NCBI GenBank assembly: GCA_938045195.1
Contig: CALINC010000064.1
Span: 1-16,183 of the forward strand
Direction of reading: 5' to 3'
Source: an uncultured Treponema sp.
GTDB taxonomy: Bacteria > Spirochaetota > Spirochaetia > Treponematales > Treponemataceae
Length of the DNA stretch: 16,183 nt
Shown: positions 7,930 through 14,452 of the stretch, in pieces
Layout of the letters: each line of letters starts with the position of its first letter
How positions within the stretch are numbered: the stretch's first letter is position 1
Made by a program: the position numbers and the translations under genes
The notes under the pieces: model-generated
Told to the model about the DNA's origin: nothing
Database searches by the model: none
Seen by the model: the letters and a program-made list of their open reading frames with translations, nothing else

Positions 7930-10722
7930 CATATTTATAATGTCGTCATGATCAATACCTGCCGATTTATCTGTGATAAGCGGCAGCATTCTTTCGGCAT
8001 ACATTTTTGAGGGTTCATCTTCCGGAACTATCGAGAGGCATTCCTTAAATAAATTATAAGCCTCTTTGAATTTTTTTTCACGGTAGCACGTTATACCTGA
8101 TTCAAAAATGTCAACCAGTTTAAGCATTTCGCTTGAGGCTTCCGATTTTATTCCCATTATATTATATAATTGAACTGGAGTGTTAATACCGACAACTCTA
8201 ACGCGGTCTAGTCTTCTACCCAAAAAAGCCCCGTTTGTTTCATTCCATGTAGATTCCGAAACTAAAATCCAAGTCCCGTATTTTTTGTTTACACCTTCAA
8301 GACGGGCAGCTAGGTTTACATCATTTCCCATAATTGTGTAGTTCATCTTTTTTTCGGTACCCATGTTGCCTACGACCATATCTCCGGTGTTAATTCCGAT
8401 GCGCGTAAAAATCGGCATAGGAATATCTCCCGAATCGTAAAGCTCTTTATTTAATTGGGCTTCCGCTTGTTTCATCCTTACGGCGGCAAGACAAGCTCTG
8501 TAAGCATGGTCGGGCAAGTCGGACGGAGCTCCAAAGAAAGAAACTATTGCGTCTCCGATATATTTATCGATAGTTCCTTTTTCGGCTAAAATTAAATCGC
8601 TCATTTGTGTTAAGTAGACATTTAACACCGAAACTAAATGTTCAGGTGTAATTTTTTCAGACAAGGTTGAGAAAGAACGTATATCGGTAAATAAAGCCGT
8701 AATTCTTTTTTTCTCACCGCCGAGAGCAAGCCGTTCGGGGTCTGCAACGATTTCATTTACAACATCGTCCGATAGATAAACGCCGAAAGCCTTTCTTAAA
8801 AAGCTTTTTTCCTTTTCCGTCAATACAAAATTTAATAGCAAGATAATACCGAAGCCTACACCAACCGATATAATCGGAACAAATAACTGCATATAAATTG
8901 ATGCAAATACAAATAAACTTATTCCGGCGCATAAAATAAACAATAAAAATAAAATACCGAAAATGATTTTTGTAAAACCTTTTTCTAATTTTGTTAAAAT
9001 AAAAGCACATAAAAAAGTAAAAAGAAAAGCAACTAATAATGACGCCCATTTCGGTATCGGCATAATAAAGGCTTCATTCATTATTGTGTTATAAATATTT
9101 GCATGCGTACCTACATTTGGATAAGAATTCCAGAATGGATTTACACCTAAATCGGAAGTCCCCACACCGCTGTAACCTATAACGGCGAAAGCATCTTTAC
9201 AAAAAGTTTTTATGTAATCGGTATGTTCAATATAAGTTTTATAGTCTTTTTTTGCATTATCAAAAAGCTGGGTTACATATTCATCTGCAGAATCATATTC
9301 ATTACTGCCGCTTTGATTTTTTATTGCAGCAAAAGTATTATGTATTTCGGTATCAAAGCCGCCCTCAAAAAAATCTTTGTAATGTTTAAAAAAGGTTGTC
9401 CGTGCGGCAAAGTACTCTTCATAATTATTTTTTTCCGTTTGAAGTAATTCATTTTTATGAGCGGTTAAGGCTGCATATTCTTCTTGTAAAGCAACAGCGG
9501 CGTTATGATACGAAAGGAAACCATCTGCCGTTCTTATTTCTAAATTTATAACGGCATCTAAAAGAGAAATTAAATTTTCTTCTATTACATCTGCATACGT
9601 TAACGCATACACCGACAAACTTCTAAAACTTCCATTTGCAGGATTGTCCGAGTCGGCAAAGCGTTTTTTTAACCAGTTAATTAAAAGATTTCCGTCTTCA
9701 TCAAGAGGAATTACAATATTTTTTCTTTCTTCAAAATTTTTCGGATTGCGTGCATTTTGCAAAATAAGCGAATATTTTTTCCGTATAATTTTTTCCGGTT
9801 CAAGCAGTTTTAGAATAGGAGTAAAGACAAGCTGCCCTATGTATTTTCCATTATATTCGGAAAAAAGAGAAATGCGCCGACGGACACCGTCCGCATCTAT
9901 AACGACATTCGGAAAGCCTGCTCCTTTTGCATTTTTTAAAATAGGCATAATTGCGGGAGCCATTCCGTAATCTTCGTTTGCAGCTTTTCGGTTTGCAAGA
10001 GTTTCGGCTTTGAATAAATTATTTTTGTCTTCTATATTATCAAATAGGAATTTATCATAAGCAAATTTTTTTAATTCCTCTGTTTCGCTTGTTAAATTTA
10101 TTTCGACTGCATTAATCGTCAAAAATGCCGATTCAAAAAAATTGACTGCATTCCCCATATATGCGTCATTATCGCGGAAAACATTTTTGCTTATTGAATT
10201 TGAAAGTTCATCAATTCTCTCTTCAAAATATGAAGACATATCTTTACCGGCAGATTGAACTTCCGAAAGCGGAATGTTTTTTGAAGCGATCGCATCGGAA
10301 AAATCCGTAATGTATTCTGTTAATTCACTGCGGATATTTTTATATTCTTTCGGCAGTTCGTGTTCTACATAATCATTATTTGCACCGTTTCTGCCTGCGG
10401 ATAAATACTCAATATCGAATACGGCGGCTTTTCCTCCGGCTTCTTTTAATCTGATCAAAACATTGGCAAGTACGTCACGGGACCAAGGCCATGAGCCGAC
10501 TTGCTCAATCGCAAAATCGTCTATATTGAGTAGAACAACTTCGGGACGTTCTTTTACCTCCGGTTTTATTTTAAGAAGCAAATCGTAAATACTGTTTTCG
10601 ATATTTTTCCCGAATTTTAAAAAACTGAAAAACGCAAAAAATAAAAATACGCCTAAAGCGATTATATAGTTTAAATTCTTTTGCCAAAATGAAGCATTTT
10701 TTGCAGATTGTTTTTCTTTCAT
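7918..10722 (-). CDS. CHASE2-domain class III adenylate/guanylate cyclase
   Basis: A membrane sensor that would make cAMP or cGMP. From the ATG at 10722 (934 aa) the order is: one membrane helix (about residues 15-35); a very large extracytoplasmic CHASE2-type region starting with VVLLNIDDFAIEQVGSWPW; three closely spaced helices; then a class III cyclase domain. Catalytic residues are intact: metal aspartates D680 (FTDIRSF) and D724 (IGDAIV), the substrate lysine in DKYIGD, Thr in NYTIMGN (the Lys/Thr pair of class IIIb), and the transition-state Asn and Arg in VNLAAR. The C-terminus carries a TPR-like helical pair (CYREKKFKEAYNLF). The start at 10722 is chosen because GAGGA lies 4 nt upstream; an in-frame ATG at 10803 would put the promoter inside the gene. 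Substrate and sensed signal are unknown. It has its own promoter, divergent from cobT. Confidence 0.92.
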   Translation of the reverse strand: MKEKQSAKNASFWQKNLNYIIALGVFLFFAFFSFLKFGKNIENSIYDLLLKIKPEVKERPEVVLLNIDDFAIEQVGSWPWSRDVLANVLIRLKEAGGKAAVFDIEYLSAGRNGANNDYVEHELPKEYKNIRSELTEYITDFSDAIASKNIPLSEVQSAGKDMSSYFEERIDELSNSISKNVFRDNDAYMGNAVNFFESAFLTINAVEINLTSETEELKKFAYDKFLFDNIEDKNNLFKAETLANRKAANEDYGMAPAIMPILKNAKGAGFPNVVIDADGVRRRISLFSEYNGKYIGQLVFTPILKLLEPEKIIRKKYSLILQNARNPKNFEERKNIVIPLDEDGNLLINWLKKRFADSDNPANGSFRSLSVYALTYADVIEENLISLLDAVINLEIRTADGFLSYHNAAVALQEEYAALTAHKNELLQTEKNNYEEYFAARTTFFKHYKDFFEGGFDTEIHNTFAAIKNQSGSNEYDSADEYVTQLFDNAKKDYKTYIEHTDYIKTFCKDAFAVIGYSGVGTSDLGVNPFWNSYPNVGTHANIYNTIMNEAFIMPIPKWASLLVAFLFTFLCAFILTKLEKGFTKIIFGILFLLFILCAGISLFVFASIYMQLFVPIISVGVGFGIILLLNFVLTEKEKSFLRKAFGVYLSDDVVNEIVADPERLALGGEKKRITALFTDIRSFSTLSEKITPEHLVSVLNVYLTQMSDLILAEKGTIDKYIGDAIVSFFGAPSDLPDHAYRACLAAVRMKQAEAQLNKELYDSGDIPMPIFTRIGINTGDMVVGNMGTEKKMNYTIMGNDVNLAARLEGVNKKYGTWILVSESTWNETNGAFLGRRLDRVRVVGINTPVQLYNIMGIKSEASSEMLKLVDIFESGITCYREKKFKEAYNLFKECLSIVPEDEPSKMYAERMLPLITDKSAGIDHDDIINMTSK

Positions 10723-10743
10723 AATTTTCCTCACTATAAGAAC

Positions 10744-10772
10744 ATTATACTTCAAAAGTAATTGAATTACAA
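10744..10772 (-). promoter_or_regulatory. Promoter of the CHASE2 cyclase gene
   Basis: Read on the minus strand, TTGTAA (10772-10767) is followed after 17 nt by a perfect TATAAT (10749-10744). Transcription would start near 10737, leaving a leader of about 15 nt that is almost entirely the ribosome-binding site GAGGA and spacer. Confidence 0.68.
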
Positions 10773-10812
10773 GCCGATGTTTTAAATAACTTGTCATTTG
10801 CATACAATGAAG

Positions 10813-10838
10813 CGACGTTTGCCTGCAAGGTAAACTCG
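10813..10838. other. Hairpin in the divergent intergenic region
   Basis: GTTTGCC (10817-10823) and GGTAAAC (10829-10835) pair with one G-T wobble around a TGCAA loop. Outside a single bulged C, CGA and TCG extend the stem. It lies between the two divergent promoters, about 35 bp upstream of the cobT -35 box. It could be an operator or an mRNA structure. It has no cobalamin riboswitch features. Confidence 0.35.
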
Positions 10839-10871
10839 ACAGCGTTTTTATACAATACTATCTGCATTGTC

Positions 10872-10900
10872 TTGAATAAATATGCTAATTGCTGTATCCT
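10872..10900 (+). promoter_or_regulatory. Candidate promoter of cobT
   Basis: TTGAAT (10872-10877) and TATCCT (10895-10900) with a 17-nt spacer, each matching consensus at 4 of 6 positions. The start would be near 10907, with AGGA and GGA upstream of the cobT ATG. This is the best match in the region, but modest. Confidence 0.4.
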
Positions 10901-10929
10901 CTTGTTAAAAATTAAAACAGGAATGGAAG

Positions 10930-12000
10930 ATGACGGTGCTGCAAAAAACATTACATTCAATAAAACCGGTTTCGGAAGAATACGGGAAAAAAGCAAAACA
11001 ATTTTGGGATAGTCTTGCACATCCGCCGGGCTCGTTGGGGGCTTTAGAAGAAATGACTGTCCGCCTTGCAAAAATTCAACATACGCTCGATTTTCATATC
11101 GCTAAAAAAATTACCGCTGTGTTTTGTGCCGATAACGGGGTTTATGCCGAAAAGATTACTTCACAACCGCAAATTACGACTTTTTTACTTGCAGAAATTA
11201 TGCACACCGGTAAAAGCGGTTTGGGTGCAATTTCAAAATGGGCGGGAAGCGATATTTCCGTGTATGATGTCGGAATGATTAAAACCGGTTCGCAACCGTA
11301 TATTATAAATAAAAAACAAAAATGCGGGAGCGGAAATATCGCATGCGGTGCTGCAATGGCAAAAGAAGAATGTATTTGTGCAATGGAAGCCGGAATTGAA
11401 GCAGCGCAGCAAATTGCTGCCGGCGGATATGATATTGCGGGGATAGGAGAATTGGGAATTTGCAATACTACCACAACCGCAGCCGTCCTATCGGCTCTTT
11501 ACGATATTCCGCCTGAGCAAACAGCAGGGAGGGGAGCCTCTTCAACGGAAGCGATGTATGCCTTAAAATTGCAAGCTATAAAAAAAGCGATCGCAGTAAA
11601 TTCGCCCAGACAAGGCGATGCAATAGATTGCATTTCTAAAGTAGGAGGCTTTGATATTGCTGCAATGTGCGGATGTTTTATCGGGCTTGCCGCTTGCGGG
11701 ATTCCTGCCGTAATTGACGGGTATATTTCAAGTGTTGCGGCTCTTTGTGCCGTGCTTTTAAACCCGGCAGTAAAAGATTATTTATTTGCATCGCACAGTT
11801 CTGAAGAACAAGGTGCAAAGATATGCTCCGAAAAATTGGGGCTGCCTCCGCCGCTCAATATGAATATGCGGCTTGGAGAAGGCAGCGGCTGTCCGCTGTT
11901 TTTTAAAATGCTGGAAGCGGCAATTTTTACAAGTGCAAACATGGGAAAATTTACAGACACAATGATTGATAGGGCTGATTTAACCGACATACGAATTTAA
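10930..12000 (+). CDS. cobT: Nicotinate-nucleotide:dimethylbenzimidazole phosphoribosyltransferase
   Basis: This cytosolic enzyme transfers phosphoribose from nicotinate mononucleotide to a lower-ligand base such as 5,6-dimethylbenzimidazole, giving the alpha-ribazole phosphate used to finish cobalamin. Visible motifs are LAHPPGSLGALE near residue 30, the ADNGV block near residue 65, GICNTTTTAA, and RLGEGSGCPL. In the last, the general-base glutamate falls at position 317, the same number as in the Salmonella enzyme. At 356 aa it is full length. The start at 10930 is preceded by AGGAATGGAAG; an ATG at 10923 is in another frame. It is alone here, with no other cob gene and no B12-box upstream. 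It may therefore serve salvage or remodelling of imported corrinoids rather than de novo synthesis, which is an inference. Confidence 0.96.
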   Translation: MTVLQKTLHSIKPVSEEYGKKAKQFWDSLAHPPGSLGALEEMTVRLAKIQHTLDFHIAKKITAVFCADNGVYAEKITSQPQITTFLLAEIMHTGKSGLGAISKWAGSDISVYDVGMIKTGSQPYIINKKQKCGSGNIACGAAMAKEECICAMEAGIEAAQQIAAGGYDIAGIGELGICNTTTTAAVLSALYDIPPEQTAGRGASSTEAMYALKLQAIKKAIAVNSPRQGDAIDCISKVGGFDIAAMCGCFIGLAACGIPAVIDGYISSVAALCAVLLNPAVKDYLFASHSSEEQGAKICSEKLGLPPPLNMNMRLGEGSGCPLFFKMLEAAIFTSANMGKFTDTMIDRADLTDIRI

Positions 12001-12078
12001 AATAAACCGGCAGAATGATAAATGGGTACTAAAAAATATGTTCTTAAAAGTATTTCCGCCGCTTCTTCGGTCAAAGTA

Positions 12079-12107
12079 AAAATTATTAGCAAATTTTGCA
12101 TTTTTTT
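12079..12107 (+). terminator. Weak candidate terminator of cobT
   Basis: AAAATT (12079-12084) and AATTTT (12092-12097) form an AT-only stem, with an alternative small GCA/TGC stem inside the same bases. TTTTTTT at 12101-12107 and a second T7 run at 12112-12118 follow. The T tracts are strong but the stem is poor. Confidence 0.3.
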
Positions 12108-12133
12108 GATATTTTTTTGCGTGGACATGCGTG

Positions 12134-12148
12134 GTCAAGTACCTTGAC
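12134..12148. promoter_or_regulatory. Palindromic operator overlapping a -35 box
   Basis: GTCAAG and CTTGAC form a perfect 6-bp inverted repeat with a 3-bp centre. The right arm contains most of the TTGACA -35 box that follows. A protein bound here would block RNA polymerase, so a repressor operator is likely. Just upstream, GTGGACA and GTGGTCA (12121-12127 and 12131-12137) form a direct repeat spaced by 10 bp with one mismatch. No regulator gene is adjacent. Confidence 0.5.
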
Positions 12149-12172
12149 AAAGGTGCATTGCTTCCATATAAT
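12144..12172 (+). promoter_or_regulatory. Full-consensus sigma70 promoter
   Basis: TTGACA (12144-12149), exactly 17 nt, TATAAT (12167-12172): a perfect match in both boxes and spacing, and the strongest promoter in the window. It points toward the structured leader and the cyclase-like gene. A promoter this strong normally needs control, and the overlapping palindrome and the leader offer two possible layers. Confidence 0.85.
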
Positions 12173-12178
12173 TACATT

Positions 12179-12298
12179 GTTCGAACTGCCGGGTGATTAA
12201 TTTCGGACCGGCGATAATTCACAAAGGGCGGTACGCCGCCTCAGACTGCCGAAAGATATGGTCGGCTGAAATTCTTTTATAATAGGTAGGTGAATTAT
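12179..12298 (+). promoter_or_regulatory. Structured 5' leader, riboswitch-like, can mask the start codon
   Basis: The transcript from the consensus promoter begins with about 118 nt of GC-richer sequence. Three local stems are clear: GCCGG/CCGGC (12188-12192 with 12208-12212); GGGCGG/CCGCCT around a UACG tetraloop (12226-12241); and GCCGA/TCGGC (12248-12252 with 12262-12266). ATAATTCAC (12214-12222) is complementary over 9 bp to GTGAATTAT (12290-12298), which covers part of the ribosome-binding site and the first two bases of the ATG. GTGA in the first hairpin loop (12193-12196) could instead pair with TCAC (12219-12222), forming a pseudoknot that would free the start. The stretch 12191-12213 faintly recalls the 5' half of the FMN riboswitch, but the second half is missing, so I do not name a class. 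Ligand and mechanism are inference. Confidence 0.55.
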
Positions 12299-12818
12299 GA
12301 AAAGCACAAAACTCCTAACTGACGAGTTCGTAATTGCCGTATTTGATATAGACAAATTCGGTCAAATTGCGAAGAACAAAAATTCCGAAGAAATCTTTAA
12401 TTTTCTCTATGGTATGAACGAGGTGATTGCCGAAGCATTGGCTCCAGCAGAACCTTTGTGCCTTGTACCGCAGGGCGACACGGTAATTACAGCAATGAAA
12501 AAAGAAAAACTTGACGAAGCGGTTACCGTTATTGAGCAAGCGAAGCGTGCAGCGGAAAACTTTATTGCGGAAAAAGGATTTCATTCTGCGGTGAGTGCAG
12601 CGGCTCATTATGGAGAGGCTACAATCGGTTCGGCAAGCCCTACTGCTTGTACTTCGGTTCAGATTGTGGGGAATGAAGTGAATGCGGTATTTTTATTGCT
12701 GCGGATTCCGTCTTACGGGTTGTTTACTATCAGCCCTGTCCTTTTTAGGAAACTTAAAAATGAAACCAGACAACGGTTTCATCGATATACGCCGCCGATA
12801 GTTTATCGGCTTTGCTAA
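12297..12818 (+). CDS. Stand-alone class III cyclase-like domain, probably degenerate
   Basis: A 173-aa soluble protein that consists of little more than one nucleotidyl-cyclase fold. It aligns by eye with the CHASE2 cyclase of this window: FDIDKF with FTDIRSF (metal Asp D17), PQGDTVIT with IGDAIVSF (metal Asp D61), HYGEATIGS with NTGDMVVGN, and VGNEVN with MGNDVN (Asn N129). The transition-state arginine, four residues after that Asn, is Leu133. The substrate-selecting Lys and Thr positions are also not matched. Catalysis in the usual way therefore looks unlikely; binding of a nucleotide or of another cyclase is an alternative. The start has AGGTAGGTG just upstream, partly inside a possible leader stem. 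There is no membrane segment or fused domain, and it is transcribed alone between cobT and the integron. Confidence 0.75.
   Translation: MKSTKLLTDEFVIAVFDIDKFGQIAKNKNSEEIFNFLYGMNEVIAEALAPAEPLCLVPQGDTVITAMKKEKLDEAVTVIEQAKRAAENFIAEKGFHSAVSAAAHYGEATIGSASPTACTSVQIVGNEVNAVFLLLRIPSYGLFTISPVLFRKLKNETRQRFHRYTPPIVYRLC
12794..12810. other. Perfect hairpin at the 3' end of the cyclase-like gene
   Basis: GCCGATA and TATCGGC form a 7-bp perfect stem with a 3-nt loop, ending six bases before the stop codon. The sequence after it is T-rich but interrupted (TTTGC, then CCTTTCCT). It may be a weak terminator or a 3'-end stabiliser of the mRNA. Confidence 0.4.
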
Positions 12819-12872
12819 CCTTTCCTGAAAGATGTTATAGTTGCAAGAATATCCGTATCAATCTTAAATTTG

Positions 12873-12883
12873 TTCATTATGAA
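12873..12883. promoter_or_regulatory. Small palindrome upstream of the intI promoter
   Basis: TTCAT-T-ATGAA is an 11-bp perfect palindrome placed 8 bp upstream of the intI -35 box, where activators or repressors often bind. It does not match the E. coli LexA box that controls many integron integrases. A palindrome of this length in AT-rich DNA can be chance. Confidence 0.3.
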
Positions 12884-12891
12884 TTTAATGC

Positions 12892-12920
12892 TGGACATTT
12901 TATAGTATTTGTGTTATCAT
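12892..12920 (+). promoter_or_regulatory. Promoter of the integron integrase
   Basis: TGGACA (12892-12897) and TATCAT (12915-12920), 17 nt apart, each match consensus at 5 of 6 positions. Transcription would start near 12927 and run through about 164 nt of structured leader before the integrase start codon. Confidence 0.6.
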
Positions 12921-12937
12921 GTTTTATTAAGAAGGAT

Positions 12938-13065
12938 TTTACCGCCTATAGCATGTTTCGGCTGCATTTGAACACGGGTAATTTCTGCAATATTTTTTGT
13001 AAAGTTGCGGTATGCGTTTTTAAGCATAGACCCGTAAAGGTTTGCTATTGTCTAATGGCGGTAAA
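12938..13065 (+). ncRNA. Nested multi-stem RNA element in the intI leader
   Basis: Five stems nest without conflict. P1 is TTTACCGCC (12938-12946) with GGCGGTAAA (13057-13065), 9 bp. P2 is ATAGCA (12948-12953) with TGCTAT (13043-13048). P3 is ACGGGT (12974-12979) with ACCCGT (13030-13035). P4 is CTGCAA (12985-12990) with TTGCGG (13005-13010), one wobble. P5 is TATGC (13011-13015) with GCATA (13024-13028). P4 and P5 abut and with P3 form a three-way junction, a compact plan typical of structured RNAs. The element ends 25 nt before the integrase start, with GGAGG between. It matches no riboswitch class I recognise. An 87-codon ORF overlapping it lacks any sign of being coding. Whether it acts as RNA or as single-stranded DNA is open. 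Confidence 0.5.
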
Positions 13066-13090
13066 TATTTTTTAGTTTTGGAGGAAGTCT

Positions 13091-14303
13091 TTGTTTTTTG
13101 AAATTTATCCATACGATGAAGCTTTTTTAGCACTTGACTTTAAAGCGGACCGCTCAGATTTTTTTCAAATACTTGCGATTGTGAAAAATATACCGGGCAG
13201 GAGGTGGCAGGCTGTTGAAAAAATTTGGACAATCCCTGCAGAACGAACCGTCTGTAATATGTTATTAAAAAATCTCTATGAGAACGATTTGTTCCGTGTA
13301 AGCCATGATGTGGAAGAATCGGTAACAAATTCACCTGCCGGAATGGAAGAGGGTATTGAATTCATATTAAAAAAACTTGATGCATTAATTGCCGCAAAAC
13401 ATTATAGCAGCCGTACAAAAGAGTCTTATCGGTATTGGATAGTCCGTTTTATAAATCAGTATAAAAATAAGCCGTACAGTATGTTGAGTGAAACCGAAAT
13501 TAATGCTTTTGTAAGTGAGCTTGCTGTAAAAGAGCAGATGTCGGCTTCAAGTCAAAACCAAGCCTTAGCGGCACTCTTATTTTTGTATAAGAACATATTA
13601 GGAATAGAACTAAAACAGGCGGACAGTATTGTGAGGGCAAAAAAGCCGAAAAAACTGCCTGCGGTGATGACTCGTGAGGAGGTCGCGGCAATATTTTCGC
13701 TATTGCCTGATAATGAATATGGACTTTTTATAAAGCTCCTCTATGGAACAGGGATGCGGCTTATGGAAGCTCTCCGCCTACGTGTGCAGGATATAGATTT
13801 TTCTGCAAATGAAATTACCGTCCACTGCGGAAAGGGGGCTAAAGATAGAAAAGCCGTTTTACCGGTTTCGTTGAAAATTCCGCTTCAAAAACATTTGGAA
13901 CATGTCCGGCTTATCCATGAGGCAGACTGCAAGGACGGTTTCGGTTCGGTGCCGCTTCCGTTTGCTCTTGCAAAAAAATATCCCAATGCCGGTAAGGCTT
14001 GGGTATGGCAGTGGGTGTTTCCTCAAGCACGCCGATGGCGGAATAAAGAAACCGGCGAGCAGGGGCGGCACCATATCGATCCTTCGATTATTCAGCGCAC
14101 CCTGCGCGAAGTCGTTTTACGTTCCGGTATACCGAAACCAATCGGCTGTCATACTTTTCGCAACTCATCTGTTGGAAGCAGGTTACGATATCCGCACCAT
14201 TCAGGAACTGCTTGGACACAGCGATGTTAAAACTACGATGGTTTACACTCATGTTCTAAACCGCGGCGGTCTAGGTGTTAAAAGTCCGATTGATATGATG
14301 TAG
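13091..14303 (+). pseudogene. intI: Integron integrase, frameshifted by a small deletion
   Basis: A tyrosine recombinase of the IntI type, which would catalyse attI x attC and attC x attC exchange. It starts at TTG 13091 with GGAGGAAG six bases upstream. The N-terminus has about 75 extra residues with a GRRWQAVEKIWTIP motif, then the core-binding domain. The catalytic part has Arg223 in GTGMRLMEALRL, the GKGAKDR lysine and HTFR at 354-357. Residues about 274-345 are the insert that separates IntI from XerC/D (AKKYPNAGKAW, GRHHIDPSI). After HTFR the frame is lost: reading stops at 14230, while the rest (ATHLLEAGYD, LLGHSDVKTT, YTHVL, GVKSPIDMM) continues one frame over from 14160 to 14303. Family comparison expects HTFRHSFATHLL, so about 11 bp coding for HSF are missing. 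The tyrosine nucleophile is cut off, so the product should be inactive. Intact length would be near 407 aa. Confidence 0.92.
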
Positions 14304-14445
14304 TAGGACATTTAATGAAGATAGGTCTAATCTGCCGACTGTTTATTTCTCCAATTAAATATATATGGTAGAAAAATTTAATTTTTTATTTTGCGTTATT
14401 TTGGGTTGCAAAGTATCGATTTTTATGATATTATGAGGAAAGGAT
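14304..14445 (+). other. intI-attI spacer
   Basis: A gene-free AT-rich stretch between the integrase stop and the cassette insertion point. It contains the cassette promoter described separately and a CTAAT at 14327-14331 that could be part of a degenerate left attI half-site. No reading frame or strong terminator is visible, so intI transcription could read into the cassettes. Confidence 0.5.
14406..14434 (+). promoter_or_regulatory. Cassette-array promoter (Pc-like)
   Basis: TTGCAA (14406-14411), a 17-nt spacer and TATTAT (14429-14434; 5 of 6). It ends 11 bp before the GTTAG insertion point and reads into the first cassette, with a predicted start near 14441. In class 1 integrons Pc lies inside or beside intI pointing at attI. 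Here intI has the same orientation as the cassettes, so a promoter between intI and attI is where it has to be. Confidence 0.55.
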
Positions 14446-14452
14446 GTTAGTC
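14444..14452 (+). other. attI: attI insertion point
   Basis: ATGTTAGTC contains a core site of the GTTRRRY type, with exchange expected between G14446 and T14447. The same octamer ATGTTAGT recurs at 15141-15148, at the end of the attC-like site. A cassette bounded at both ends by the same core site is the expected product of integron insertion. The left attI half-site is not resolved. Confidence 0.6.

Noticed and set aside
10723..10803. 27-residue N-terminal extension of the CHASE2 cyclase
   Set aside because: The predicted promoter (10744-10772) lies inside it, while the start at 10722 has a good Shine-Dalgarno.
10780..10929. Cobalamin riboswitch upstream of cobT
   Set aside because: No B12 box or family core sequence is present; only a single hairpin and a modest promoter are seen.
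12180..12190. tRNA T-arm-like GTTCGAAC
   Set aside because: No acceptor or anticodon stem can be drawn around it; it is part of the leader.
12179..12230. FMN riboswitch
   Set aside because: Only a short stretch resembles the GGGTGAAATTCCCGACCGGC consensus. The conserved second half is absent and the downstream gene has no link to flavins.
12812..13075. 87-codon plus-strand ORF between the cyclase-like gene and intI
   Set aside because: It has no ribosome-binding site, is rich in Cys and Phe, overlaps the end of the previous gene and covers the intI promoter and structured leader.
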